The notes under the pieces were generated by a model. That model had not been told where the DNA came from. It ran no database searches and worked only from the letters and a program-made list of their open reading frames with translations. The position numbers were made by a program, and so were the translations under genes. A stretch of 64,000 nt of DNA, taken from contig KZ111152.1 in the NCBI GenBank assembly GCA_002077045.2, positions 230,113 through 294,112 of the forward strand, given 5' to 3'. This DNA is from Rachicladosporium sp. CCFEE 5018 (lineage: Eukaryota > Ascomycota > Dothideomycetes > Cladosporiales > Cladosporiaceae). This document shows, piece after piece, positions 50,195 to 59,884 of the stretch; position 1 is the first letter of the stretch; the number at the start of each line of letters is the position of its first letter.

Positions 50195-50375
50195 CTCGTG
50201 ATTTCCATCATCAACATAGAGTACACCAGCAATGATGAAGCACGATGCGTAGTCCATGTGTACAATGCAAGCCGAACGCCAAGCACATATCTACAAAACT
50301 TGATAACAACAAACATTGCGGCAACGCTACGGATGCATGAAGGGCAATCGCTGCTCAGTCCGACGTGTCCCTCGT

Positions 50376-51119
50376 CTAGTCGTGGAACTTCCTGTTCTCA
50401 TTCTCACCGAACAGCGTCGTGCGGATCGAAGGCAGCGCATCCGTCTCAAGTAGCTTCAAGCGCTCCTCGAGCGTATTGTTGATATCGATCTTGCCCGTGC
50501 CGTTGAGGATAATGACACCGCCAGCCCTACAACCCCACGAGTCAGCACACACAACCCACAAATCAAGAAACAAGAGCAACACTCACGACCCCTCCGGCAC
50601 AAACTCCTTCTCGTCCACATGAACCTTGACCTCCTTCCCCTTCATCCCCTTCTTATACTCCCCCTCCGCCTCCCTGCTAGCCTTCTTAACCAACTCCACA
50701 TCCCCCTTCCGACACCTCACCGAAATCTTCTCCTCCCCAAGCGCATAAGCGCCCTCAAGCACCAGACCTTTCACCAAACCCCCCTCCTTCCCCTTCTTCC
50801 CCAGCCCCTCTCTAGCCTGCTCAAACAGCCGATCCAGCAACTCCTGCCTAGCACCCAAAATCTTCAATCGTTGACGGTTTGCGAGCGTGGACTTGGTGAT
50901 CTGCTGCGACATGCCGGCCTGAGAGCGCTTTTTCGCGAATTCGGCGTCTATGCGTTGCGTCTCGGAGCGGACTAGACGGGACTTCTCGATGGAGAATTCT
51001 TCGTCGGCTTTTAGCTGGATTTCGCGGTGTTTTTCTAGGGCTTCTTGGCGGATGAAGGCGGTCATTTTCTTCAGCTCTGTCGAGACCTGAGAGTCCGACA
51101 GCGCGTGTTGCTGTGACAT
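50376..51119 (-). CDS. VMA4: V-type ATPase subunit E (hap A)
   Basis: Exons 51119-50587 and 50526-50376; 227 aa. It differs from hap B at only a few residues (RLKILGAR for RLKVLGAR, GGLVKG for TGLVKG, ASREAEGEYKK for ASKEAEGQYKK). The intron is 60 nt, against 56 in hap B, and ends GTAG instead of GCAG. Role and domain layout as in the hap B entry. Confidence 0.9.
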
Positions 51120-51668
51120 CGTGGGTGGTAGTATTGAGGTGTGGGGGAGGGTGTGTGCGGGGGCCTAGACGGCGGTGAGAGCGGTGGAGTGGAGGATTGG
51201 GTAAAGGGTTGGGAGTGGTGGTGGTTTTGTGCAGATGGTATGCAAGTGGTGCCTGGATTGGAGTCGCTGATGTCAATGGGAGCTGGAGCTGTCAAGCTTG
51301 GGTTGCTTTTGGGGTGTCTCGTTACGTGATTTGAATGCGGGGGGGACCAAGCGACGTTATGGAGACTTCGAGGCCGAATGCGGTCAACGTCGTCACCGAC
51401 ACCATCATCTTGAAGCGAGACGCTCAGGTACTCACCATTGTGGCCATTCGGCGGTCAGCGCAAACAAACCGCTCTTTCTCTACTTTTGCTACATTCATTG
51501 GCGCCCCTGCCTTGATTCCTCCCCTTCGCTACTAGACGGAACTCCGCTCGTTGTACCTTACATACGCCAAGGCGCAGCTACGATGGCCCCAACAGATCGA
51601 TAGCCACACCCTCTACCCTACACTCCCTCCACCATCTCAGCGCTCTCGAGCGCCGCTCACTCCTCGCC
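51120..51668. promoter_or_regulatory. Divergent promoter VMA4 / NIPA-like (hap A)
   Basis: The same arrangement as hap B, but without the 12-bp CACGTG palindrome. No other specific element is recognised. Confidence 0.5.
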
Positions 51669-53225
51669 ATGGCCTCCAGCGACTGGGGCGCCGGCTCCAC
51701 CGTCGCCCTCGGCATCGTCGTCGGCCTCCTCTCTACAGCAATCCAATCCATCGGCCTGACCCTCCAGCGCAAATCCCACATGCTCGAGGACTCAAACCCA
51801 CACGTTCCCTCCCGGCGCGCACCCTTCCGCCGCCGCCGCTGGCAAATAGGCATGTTCCTGTTCCTCATAGCGAATATAGTCGGCTCGACGATCCAGATCA
51901 CGACGCTGCCGTTGCCGCTTTTGAGTACGCTGCAGGCGTCGGGGTTGGTGTTCAACTCAATTATGGCGAGCTTGATTTTGAAGGAGCAGTGGACTTGGAG
52001 GACTGTGCTTGGGACTGTGCTTGTGGCGGGGGGCGCGGTGCTGATTAGTCTGTTCTCTGCGCTGCCGGAGCCGAGTCATAATTTGGGGCAGCTGTTGGAG
52101 TTGTTACGGCAGAAGGGGTTTTTGGTGTGGTTTGTGTTGTCGCTGGTGTTTGTGTTGGCGGTGTTGTTGGTGGATTTCTCGCTGAGGCATGTGTTGGCTG
52201 TGCATCGGAGGGAATCGCCGAGAATATTGCTCATTCGCGGGATGGCGTATGGGATGTTGTCGGGAATCCTGTCGGCGCATGCGTTACTGTTGGCGAAGAG
52301 TGCGGTGGAGCTGATTGTGAGGAGTCTGGCGGACAAGAACAACCAATTCCGGCACTACCAGAGCTGGATGCTTGTACTGGCGTTTCTGGTGCTGGCACTC
52401 ACACAGCTTTACTACCTACATCTTGGACTCAAGCTCGTTTCGACAAGCGTGCTCTACCCGTTCGTCTTCTGCATCTACAACCTGGTTGCGATCCTGGATG
52501 GATTGATCTACTTCCGACAAATGGACACGCTGCCACCTCTGCACGCAGGTCTGATCGGCGTCGGCACCGTCATCCTCCTCTCTGGTGTGCTAGCTCTCAG
52601 CTGGCGTCTCGACGACACGCCCACAGGTGACGAGAACTCTGACACGGGTCACTACAAGCACCAGATGGGCAAGTCCGAGATCCCTCAAACAGTGCTCGCA
52701 CCCGGCATGGGCTTCGTCGGTGAGCCCTCGGAGTCAGACGGCACAAGTTCTGCGGCGTTAACAGACGAGGAGACAGCAGTCGAGGACATCGCAAGCGAAC
52801 GCAGTCCGCTTCTACCCGCTGTAGGACGGCGCCATGGCTCCGCGACAAGCGCGCAGTCTCACGGCCACCGCAGGCGGAAGCGTGCCTCTACCCTCAAAGA
52901 CATCCTGCACATGTGGGAAGAAGACGAGGATGCGGACGATATACTGCCAGCGTACGGCGCAATTCCATCCCGACCGCTCTCTGCGGGAGCGTCTCGCCGT
53001 CGACAGTCTGGTGCAGACTTACTGGACAGAGCCAACGACGCTGAAGATGAGAGCAGTCTTCCTGAAGGCTTCGCAAGAGCCGAGACTATGCCTGTTGGAC
53101 GGAAGCGGCAAAGGAGACATAGTCATCAGGGTCAAGGGAGCGCATTGTTCAGTGACTTGTTGAAGAGGGAGTGGTGGCGCAGTCGGAGGAAGGAGAAGGA
53201 TGGGGATGGTGAGGCAGACGGGTAG
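51669..53225 (+). CDS. NIPA-like magnesium transporter (hap A)
   Basis: 518 aa, nearly identical to hap B; differences are conservative (for example RQKGF for RQRGF, VLLVDF for VLVVDF, LLIRGM for LLLRGM). The membrane core and the charged C-terminal tail (TLKDILHMWEEDEDADDILP) are the same. Upstream in-frame sequence contains a stop in this haplotype, which supports starting at this ATG in both. Confidence 0.8.
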   Translation: MASSDWGAGSTVALGIVVGLLSTAIQSIGLTLQRKSHMLEDSNPHVPSRRAPFRRRRWQIGMFLFLIANIVGSTIQITTLPLPLLSTLQASGLVFNSIMASLILKEQWTWRTVLGTVLVAGGAVLISLFSALPEPSHNLGQLLELLRQKGFLVWFVLSLVFVLAVLLVDFSLRHVLAVHRRESPRILLIRGMAYGMLSGILSAHALLLAKSAVELIVRSLADKNNQFRHYQSWMLVLAFLVLALTQLYYLHLGLKLVSTSVLYPFVFCIYNLVAILDGLIYFRQMDTLPPLHAGLIGVGTVILLSGVLALSWRLDDTPTGDENSDTGHYKHQMGKSEIPQTVLAPGMGFVGEPSESDGTSSAALTDEETAVEDIASERSPLLPAVGRRHGSATSAQSHGHRRRKRASTLKDILHMWEEDEDADDILPAYGAIPSRPLSAGASRRRQSGADLLDRANDAEDESSLPEGFARAETMPVGRKRQRRHSHQGQGSALFSDLLKREWWRSRRKEKDGDGEADG

Positions 53226-53378
53226 GTAGGAACTATCCTGTATGCACTGACTCACCAGCACGCGAAAGGACAGACGGCAAGGTAAGTTCTTTTCATCTTC
53301 CATCTGCATTCGAGCGGGCTTTTCGAGACGACATTTTGCTGGGATAACACCATGGTCGCCACAGAGCGAGCTCGCCGA

Positions 53379-54604
53379 TCACCAAGCCGTGTAACCTCCA
53401 TCGATCACGAGATGACTACCAGTCATGAACGAGCTTGCATCACTCAGCATGAACAGCACCGCGCCGCGGTACTCCTCTGGTCTCGATAGCCGACCCATCA
53501 TGTTGCCCTCCTCCCACAGCTTCTTGAGATGCGGCTCGTCTTCAAAGTTCTTCTCGACCATCTGCCGCAAACATCAACAATTGTGCACGCATATCAAGCA
53601 TCGACTCTGACTTACCGGCGTCAATATGTTGCCCGGACAAAGCACATTCACTCTGATCGCCCTTCCGTCCATCACCTTGCCCCACTCCATCGCCAGACTG
53701 CGGCCGAGCTGGACCACCGCGGCTTTACTGGAATTGTAGACGCTCGAGCGCAGGCCTTTGTTGGCTATAAGTCCACTCATAGAGCCGATCAGCACCATGG
53801 ACCCGGGACACTTGTACTTGATCATCTCGCGCGCGCAGGCGACGGCCGAGAGGTACACGCCGCCGTAGTTGATATTCATCATCTGCGCTTCGAGTCAGCG
53901 CCGAATCACACTAGACCTTACGCTACGAGCAGATGAAAGCAGCTGCTCACCTCTGTGATCTTCTCAGCCGGATACTCCAAAGCATCGCACACATACTGCA
54001 CCCCTGCCGCCGCCACCAAGCCATCCAGTCGCTTCCGCTCTGCAGCGATACTCGCCACTGCTTCGTTCAGCTCGGCCGCATGCTGCACATCCACTCTACG
54101 GTACTGCAGAGAGCCTACGCCGAACTGTGAAACGCGGTCCTGCGTTTGGTAGAAGTCTTCAGCTGGCGCAGGGAGGCGATCGACGCAGTAGACGTGTGCG
54201 CCCGCTTCGACCAGCGCTTCGGCGAGCGTAAGGCCGAGACCGCGGGCGCCGCCTGTTACGATGAAGACGCGGTCGTCGAGCTTACAGAGTCGTTAGCGAA
54301 TGTGAGAGCAAGGCAGGAGCAAGTGTACTTCGAATTCCCTGAATCGATGGGCTGATTTCTGACTTTCGGGGTCCGGAAGGCGTTGAGCGAAATTGGAGAT
54401 ATTGCGAGAGTCTGTCGTGTGCACCGATCTTCGTTGATACATACTACATCTCTGCGACAGTATCCATTGCGTCGAGTACGTGCCCGTCGCTCGTGCCCAT
54501 CCATAGAGCCCTGCAGGGCGGCTGAGCAACAATCGTGGGGAAGTGGGGCAGGCAGCACGAGTAAGCGAACGCATGGCATTTGGCTTTGCCATGTGCGCCG
54601 ACAT
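53379..54604 (-). CDS. Short-chain dehydrogenase/reductase, likely mitochondrial (hap A, complete)
   Basis: Exons 54604-54329, 54280-53951, 53882-53616 and 53561-53379; about 351 aa (other possible ATGs at 54592 and 54574). Exon 1 encodes an Arg/Ser-rich, acid-poor leader (MRSLTRAACPTSPRLLLSRP) that looks like a mitochondrial presequence. Exon 2 opens with FIVTGGARGLGLTLAEAL, the Rossmann TGxxxGxG motif. The catalytic set is Asn in NINYGGVYLSA, Ser in LIGSMSG, and Tyr/Lys in YNSSKAAV. The end IDGGYTAW resembles the sorbose/xylulose reductase group of classical SDRs; the substrate is not certain. Intron 1 (48 nt) has a CTAAC branch site and an AAG acceptor. Confidence 0.8.
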
Positions 54605-54984
54605 CACGATGACAGTACTTCGCTAGTAGAACAGAGTAGATATTTCATGGCCGCCCGAGCACTGCGACTGCACGAAGTGAGGAGTCAGGCCATGCCATCA
54701 CGAGGTCGTGCCACCTTACATGGCCCCGCGAGAGATGCGGTGCGAGAGTAACACGGCGCCACGGCGGGCGGGGTCGAGGCATTGAGCGTATTACCATCTT
54801 GGGATTACTTGTCACTGACTGATTAGCTATGCTGGACGCGGTGTGTGGGTGCTTTCGAGCCGGTGCAGGTAGCCTCTGCCCACCGCTGATCTCCGTGCAG
54901 TGATGCTCAGAAGTCTCACTGGTTTGTCAACATCATGTCATGCGAATTTATGTATTACCAACGCTCCACCCGATCAGCTAGCTA
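54605..54984. other. Intergenic between SDR and rhodopsin-like gene
   Basis: About 0.4 kb containing the SDR promoter side and the 3' flank of the next gene. No gene or element is recognised. From about 54174 onward the window has only one haplotype. Confidence 0.4.
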
Positions 54985-56278
54985 TCATGTTCCTGGCGCC
55001 CGTGGCTTTCGCCTCATTATCTCGCCCTGTACAAGACCCACCAAAGCCGCGTGCACCAAAGGGGCATCGTTCGTCTGGTAAACAATAGTTAGCATCTGAA
55101 ATCGTGAGAGCATGGACAATCTTGACACTCACGTCGTACGTCAGCATGACCTCCCGCGTCACTTGTATGCCATGCCCACCCGCGTCCCTCTCCTCCACTG
55201 GGGTAGCGAGATGCTCTTCCGATGTACTCGACATCTGCTTCGAGTGATTTCGACTAGACTTCCTCGAGAAGAGGGAGTCCATGGGTACGTCGTAGTGAGC
55301 TGGGCGCGATGCTGCGCCCGAGTGGTCTTTGATGAATAGTGTGCGCAGCACTGGCATGGATGAAGCAATCATGACCATGTTGTACTCGACCGCCATCCAC
55401 ACGATGAACATGTACAGATCGTAGGTGTAGTCCAGTAGAGCGCTGAGCAGCTTCGCTTCGTATGTCTTTACTGCTGAGGCGATCATTGCCCTGTATGGTG
55501 TTAGACGTGCTATTGTATGGGGATTGAATCGAACTCACAAAGAGCTCAAGCACAAGAACAGCGCCAGCTCCGCCTTCGCCTTCTTCGAGAGTCTTGAGTG
55601 GGCGATCAACAGTGCGGGTACCACAGTGAGGTAGAGATCCGTGGCTGTGTTGAAAGATCCTTGGAAATACCCGTACTTCGTCTGGATCGTAGCAACCCAG
55701 CACTTCTGATAATACAATAGTTGCTTCCCAGGCGTCCACAGTATGTCGATCTCGTTCCCGCACTGGCCAAAGACCAGTCCCACTGCTATCGCATTGATCA
55801 GGACCTGCAATCCTATGATCACAATAGTCGGCCACGCCTTCATCCGTGCGTCTGTTGCAGTAAGATACAACAACGTGATGCAGAAGGAGATCCTCCCAAA
55901 CATTGGCGCGAAGTGCCCGAACGCTAATGAGATGAAGCCAGTCCTCAGTGCTCCCTCGCGCTGCGCCGCAGGTATGAAAGCCAGATGTCGTCCAAGGCCG
56001 TAGTGAACCGTTCGAGATATGCAGATAGCATGGCCGTAAGCTAAGCCAAGCGCAAACATTATGATCACATCGTCCCAGTATAGTCGTTTCGTCTTGCGTA
56101 ATTTGATGAAGAGGCGAAGAAGTACGACAAGCGTGGACAAGGCAAGCAGCGACCAAATAACGTGCAGTATGGAAGGCCCTCGGTTGACGTCTGTCCAATG
56201 TGAATCCACGGCGATCTGGGTCAAGGCGAGTGACAATGCATCTGGGCCAACAGGCTTGTTCCCATATGTATCAGACAT
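54985..56278 (-). CDS. Fungal rhodopsin-domain (SAT14/Pth11-like) membrane protein
   Basis: Exons 56278-55539, 55490-55133 and 55074-54985; 395 aa. Seven hydrophobic segments are seen, e.g. ILHVIWSLLALSTLVVLLRL, YWDDVIIMFALGLAYG (the WDD motif common to this family), FCITLLYLTA, VIIGLQVLINAIAVGLVFGQ, and the last one around YTYDLYMFIVWMAVE. A conserved Cys is in FGQCG. The C-terminal tail is Ser-rich and ends with a short exon. The intron before it has a perfect TGCTAAC branch site and TACCAG acceptor. Family members lie in the plasma membrane, some near secondary-metabolite genes; ligand and role are unknown. No metabolite cluster surrounds it. Confidence 0.75.
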
Positions 56279-57950
56279 TGCGATGATGTACTGCCCTGAG
56301 AGATGTGTGACCAAGATCGATCAATTTTCGTACGAGTCGGCCCTTGTATGATCCTCCAGCCTGAACGCCGATATCGAAGAGATGATCAGCGCCTTCCAGC
56401 GGGCCTCAAGGGCGTTCTCATAGTATCATGATGAAGATTGCATGGCTCTAGCTCTAGCAGCGCGAAACAATCGCGTTGAGGAGAAGGCGCATCTGCGGCA
56501 TATGTGCGATCAGTGCATCCTCTTAGGAGAGATGCACGACCTCACTCGGTACGTGTTGCTTGCTACATCGTCAGCCCGGAGGTGCAAGCTTAAGCGGCAT
56601 CGCTTGCAAAGTGGCAAGTGTGATGGGATGTGCGTGCAGAGCGCACAGGTGCTGGGCAATTGGGGCCAGCCGCGCTAGTGTAGCTGCTATAGCGAGGATG
56701 TTTGTTCGGCTACCATGGCGATTCCTCTATGCATGCATACCCCACGCTGTCCGTCCAGGTACCGAAATCGTAACCGAAGGAGAAGGGAATCGTGATTGGG
56801 CTTACCCGAGCAACGTCCTCCACGCTTTGTGGATGTCATTGGTAGTCTATGTTTCGCGCTGACTCGGCATCGAAGTGCTAGTGATCTGACTGCTGACTTT
56901 TAGCCTGCCGCAAGCGCGACGAGGCAAATCTTACTGTTCAGCATCGATATCGCGGTGAGATTTGATAGGAAAGTCAAGAGCATCGCATGGGATTGGACCC
57001 AGTGAATGTGACCTCGAGCGCGGTGCGAGCGCGCCGACACTGACCAAACAATCGATGCACGCAAGGTGTCAACGCTGTGGCCTCCCTCTCTTGGCGCTCC
57101 CGTTTTCAACACCTTTTGTGCATGGATATATCACCACAATATAGAGATCAAGAAGTATGAGTGACAGATAAGTTGCGTCCACGGAGTACGCTGTAGCTCG
57201 AGAGGCTTGAGTCTGTGCTCTCCAAGACGCAGGAGATGCCAGGTCCCGACAACCGAATAGCGTACAGAGCGTTTGACTTACCCCCAGTTGCCACTGAGCC
57301 CGGAGTTCACGCGATGATGAAGCAGCCATGTTCCATGAGCCAGGAAGCGCGAAAGCGCGACATTCGACCGAAATGCTCCGATAGCAGACTCAGAGACTGA
57401 TCCATGCTGCTGAGAGGAGTCTGCAATGCAGGCAGGATCCGCTCGGAAAGATCGGCTGTGCCGCATACTGTGCAGTGTTTTGGGGCTTGAGGCTGGGCCA
57501 TTGTCTTGGGCAGCTGCCGAACCCCTCGAGATCGCGGCAATCCATCACAGCTCCGCTAGTGGATCGTGCTTTGCTTTTGAGACAGTGACAGCGGTCACTG
57601 CGAGTCAGCTTTGCACAGAACATGAAACGTCAGCCAGCTTTGACAGATCATCAACGTTGGGGGCGCATTGCTCAACGGCTCCGCGTTCCGCGAGCGAGCA
57701 TTGACATGATCTTCCCTGAAAATGTCGGGCAGTGGCGCGTAGGCCGCGGTACGTTATCAACTGAAACGCGGTGATGCATGTAATATCATAGCAGACTGAA
57801 GTCGAGGTCTCCGACGAGGTCAAGCTTCGTGTAACGTCGGTCCGGAAGTCAAAGATCTCGGCTTCGAAGTCAATCCCGCACGCGTCGACCACGAGGTAGA
57901 CGAAGGCGTACAGTAGCTTGCTGACTTCTGCCGTTGTGTGTAATTGAGGC
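56279..57950. other. 1.7-kb region without recognised gene
   Basis: This stretch lies between two divergent genes. Only short frames occur on either strand, none with a recognisable motif or plausible exon chain. It may contain promoters, leaders, a noncoding transcript or decayed sequence. Confidence 0.4.
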
Positions 57951-59567
57951 ATGCTAATCGGCGTATCCCACCTTCGAAATACGCCAAGACTAATAGCGGG
58001 TCTATCGACAACATTCAAGCGTGCTCACGTGCTTAAGCCGAGCTGTAGGGTATCTCGACACCTTGCAACTGCAAACAACGTCTGGCCATACATATACAGG
58101 CAGCAGGCCTCCGCGAAGATGGCACCACAACTAGAGTCATACTACAAAGCGATCGATGGCTTGACAGACACCTTCATCGATCGCCTCGCCGAAGCTGTAG
58201 CCATACCCTCCATCTCAGCCGAAGAGGCACGGCGGCCAGATGTCGTCAAGATGGGACATTGGCTCAAGTCGCAGCTGGAGACATTGGGAGCTTCGATGGA
58301 GGCAAGGGAGCTTGGGAAGCAGCCAGGTAAAGAGCACTTGACTCTTCCACCAGCCATCATTGGGCGATACCCCGCCAAGAAGGACGAGAGCAAGCGGACG
58401 ATATTGGTGTATGGGCATTATGATGTCCAGCCTGCGGAGAAGTCGGATGGGTGGAACACAGAGCCATTCAAGCTCTCAGTGGACAGCAAGGGCAGGATGT
58501 ATGGGCGTGGTAGCACAGATGACAAAGGTCCGGTACTAGGCTGGGTCAATGCTATTCAAGCACACCAGAAGGCTGGCATCGAATTCCCCGTCAATCTTCT
58601 CATGTGCTTCGAGGGTATGGAGGAGTATGGTTCGGAAGGGTTGGACGACTTCATCATCGCTGAGTGCAAACCTGGAAAGTTCTTCGAGGACGCAGATGCA
58701 GTGTGCATAAGCGACAACTACTGGCTCGGCACAGAGAAGCCGTGCCTGACCTACGGTCTCCGCGGTTGCAGCTACTACAGCATCGAGATCAGCGGCCCAG
58801 GGCAGGACCTCCACTCTGGCGTCTACGGTGGCACAGCACAAGAGCCGATGACCGACCTCGTTCGCGTGATGGGCGGGCTTGTAGACACCAACGGCACAAT
58901 TCTTATTCCTGGCATCAAAGATCTCGTCGCGCCAGTCACAGACGATGAGCAAGCCCTCTACAAGAACATTGCATTTGAAATGTCAAACTTGTACGAAAGC
59001 ATCGGCAGCGAAACCGGAATCTTCCCCGACAAGGAGCGTACGCTCATGGGCCGCTGGCGGTATCCCTCTCTCTCGATTCACGGCGTAGAGGGCGCTTTCT
59101 CGGCGCCTGGAGCGAAGACAGTCATCCCCGCCAAAGTCATCGGCAAGTTCAGCATCCGCACAGTACCTAACATGGAGCCCGACGATGTCGATAAACTCGT
59201 CTACGCTCACGTGGAGAAGGCTTTCGCAGGCCTGAAGTCCAAGAACACACTCAAAGTCTCACTTCAGCACAGCGGCAAATGGTGGGTTGCGTCACCAAAG
59301 CATTGGAACTTCACTGCTGCCGCGAAGGCCGTGGAGAAAGTCTGGGGCGTCAAGCCAGATCTGACGAGGGAAGGCGGCTCCATTCCAGTCACTTTGACCT
59401 TTGAGCAGGCCACTGGCAAGAACGTGCTCTTGCTGCCTATGGGAAGTAGCACCGATGCTGCGCACTCTATCAACGAGAAGTTGGACAAGAAGAACTACAT
59501 TGAGGGCATCAAGTTGTTGGGATCGTACCTACACTACGTGGCTGAGGAGCCGATGAGTGTTGCTTGA
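57951..59567 (+). CDS. DUG1: Cys-Gly metallodipeptidase (DUG1/CNDP type, M20)
   Basis: A single exon. ATG 58119 (MAPQLESYYKAID) gives the usual ~482 aa; ATG 57951 adds 56 residues that resemble a mitochondrial leader. The enzyme hydrolyses Cys-Gly from glutathione breakdown in the cytosol, using two metal ions. Seen: VYGHYDVQPAE (His ligand and Asp), YGRGSTDDKGP (bridging Asp), CFEGMEEYGSEGL (catalytic Glu pair), CISDNYWLG (Asp ligand), DLHSGVYGG (lid-domain His), and LPMGSSTDAAHSINEKLD (last His ligand). The lid dimerisation domain lies between about residues 205 and 375. All key residues are present, so it should be active. Confidence 0.9.
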   Translation: MLIGVSHLRNTPRLIAGLSTTFKRAHVLKPSCRVSRHLATANNVWPYIYRQQASAKMAPQLESYYKAIDGLTDTFIDRLAEAVAIPSISAEEARRPDVVKMGHWLKSQLETLGASMEARELGKQPGKEHLTLPPAIIGRYPAKKDESKRTILVYGHYDVQPAEKSDGWNTEPFKLSVDSKGRMYGRGSTDDKGPVLGWVNAIQAHQKAGIEFPVNLLMCFEGMEEYGSEGLDDFIIAECKPGKFFEDADAVCISDNYWLGTEKPCLTYGLRGCSYYSIEISGPGQDLHSGVYGGTAQEPMTDLVRVMGGLVDTNGTILIPGIKDLVAPVTDDEQALYKNIAFEMSNLYESIGSETGIFPDKERTLMGRWRYPSLSIHGVEGAFSAPGAKTVIPAKVIGKFSIRTVPNMEPDDVDKLVYAHVEKAFAGLKSKNTLKVSLQHSGKWWVASPKHWNFTAAAKAVEKVWGVKPDLTREGGSIPVTLTFEQATGKNVLLLPMGSSTDAAHSINEKLDKKNYIEGIKLLGSYLHYVAEEPMSVA

Positions 59568-59884
59568 ATACGGAGAATGCGATATGCGTGAGACTGGAGG
59601 ACAGTCGAAGGATCACGCTGTACGCTTCATGATGCTACGGCAGAGCGATGAAAAAATTATGAGCATCGGCAACCTACAGCAGTCGCACATGCAGCGAAGC
59701 TTAGCATAATTGCATGAAAACATGCCCCGTTATGAAGACTAAGTGAGAACCAGGCGACGTGGTGAAATGTGAGCGGCGGATGGTCCATCAGTCAACGCCT
59801 TGTTGCGGAAGAGAAGTAGTGTCGTGGGTGGACTGTCTCAGCCAAGTGGTAACGAATTCTGACCCCCTCGATGTTCGCCCGCCC
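59568..59884. other. Intergenic, convergent DUG1 / ferric reductase
   Basis: About 0.3 kb of 3' flank for two converging genes. No other feature. Confidence 0.4.

Noticed and set aside
55254..56198. 314-codon frame overlapping the rhodopsin-like gene
   Set aside because: It runs across that gene's intron in another frame and shows no membrane pattern or family motif. The three-exon model is far better supported.
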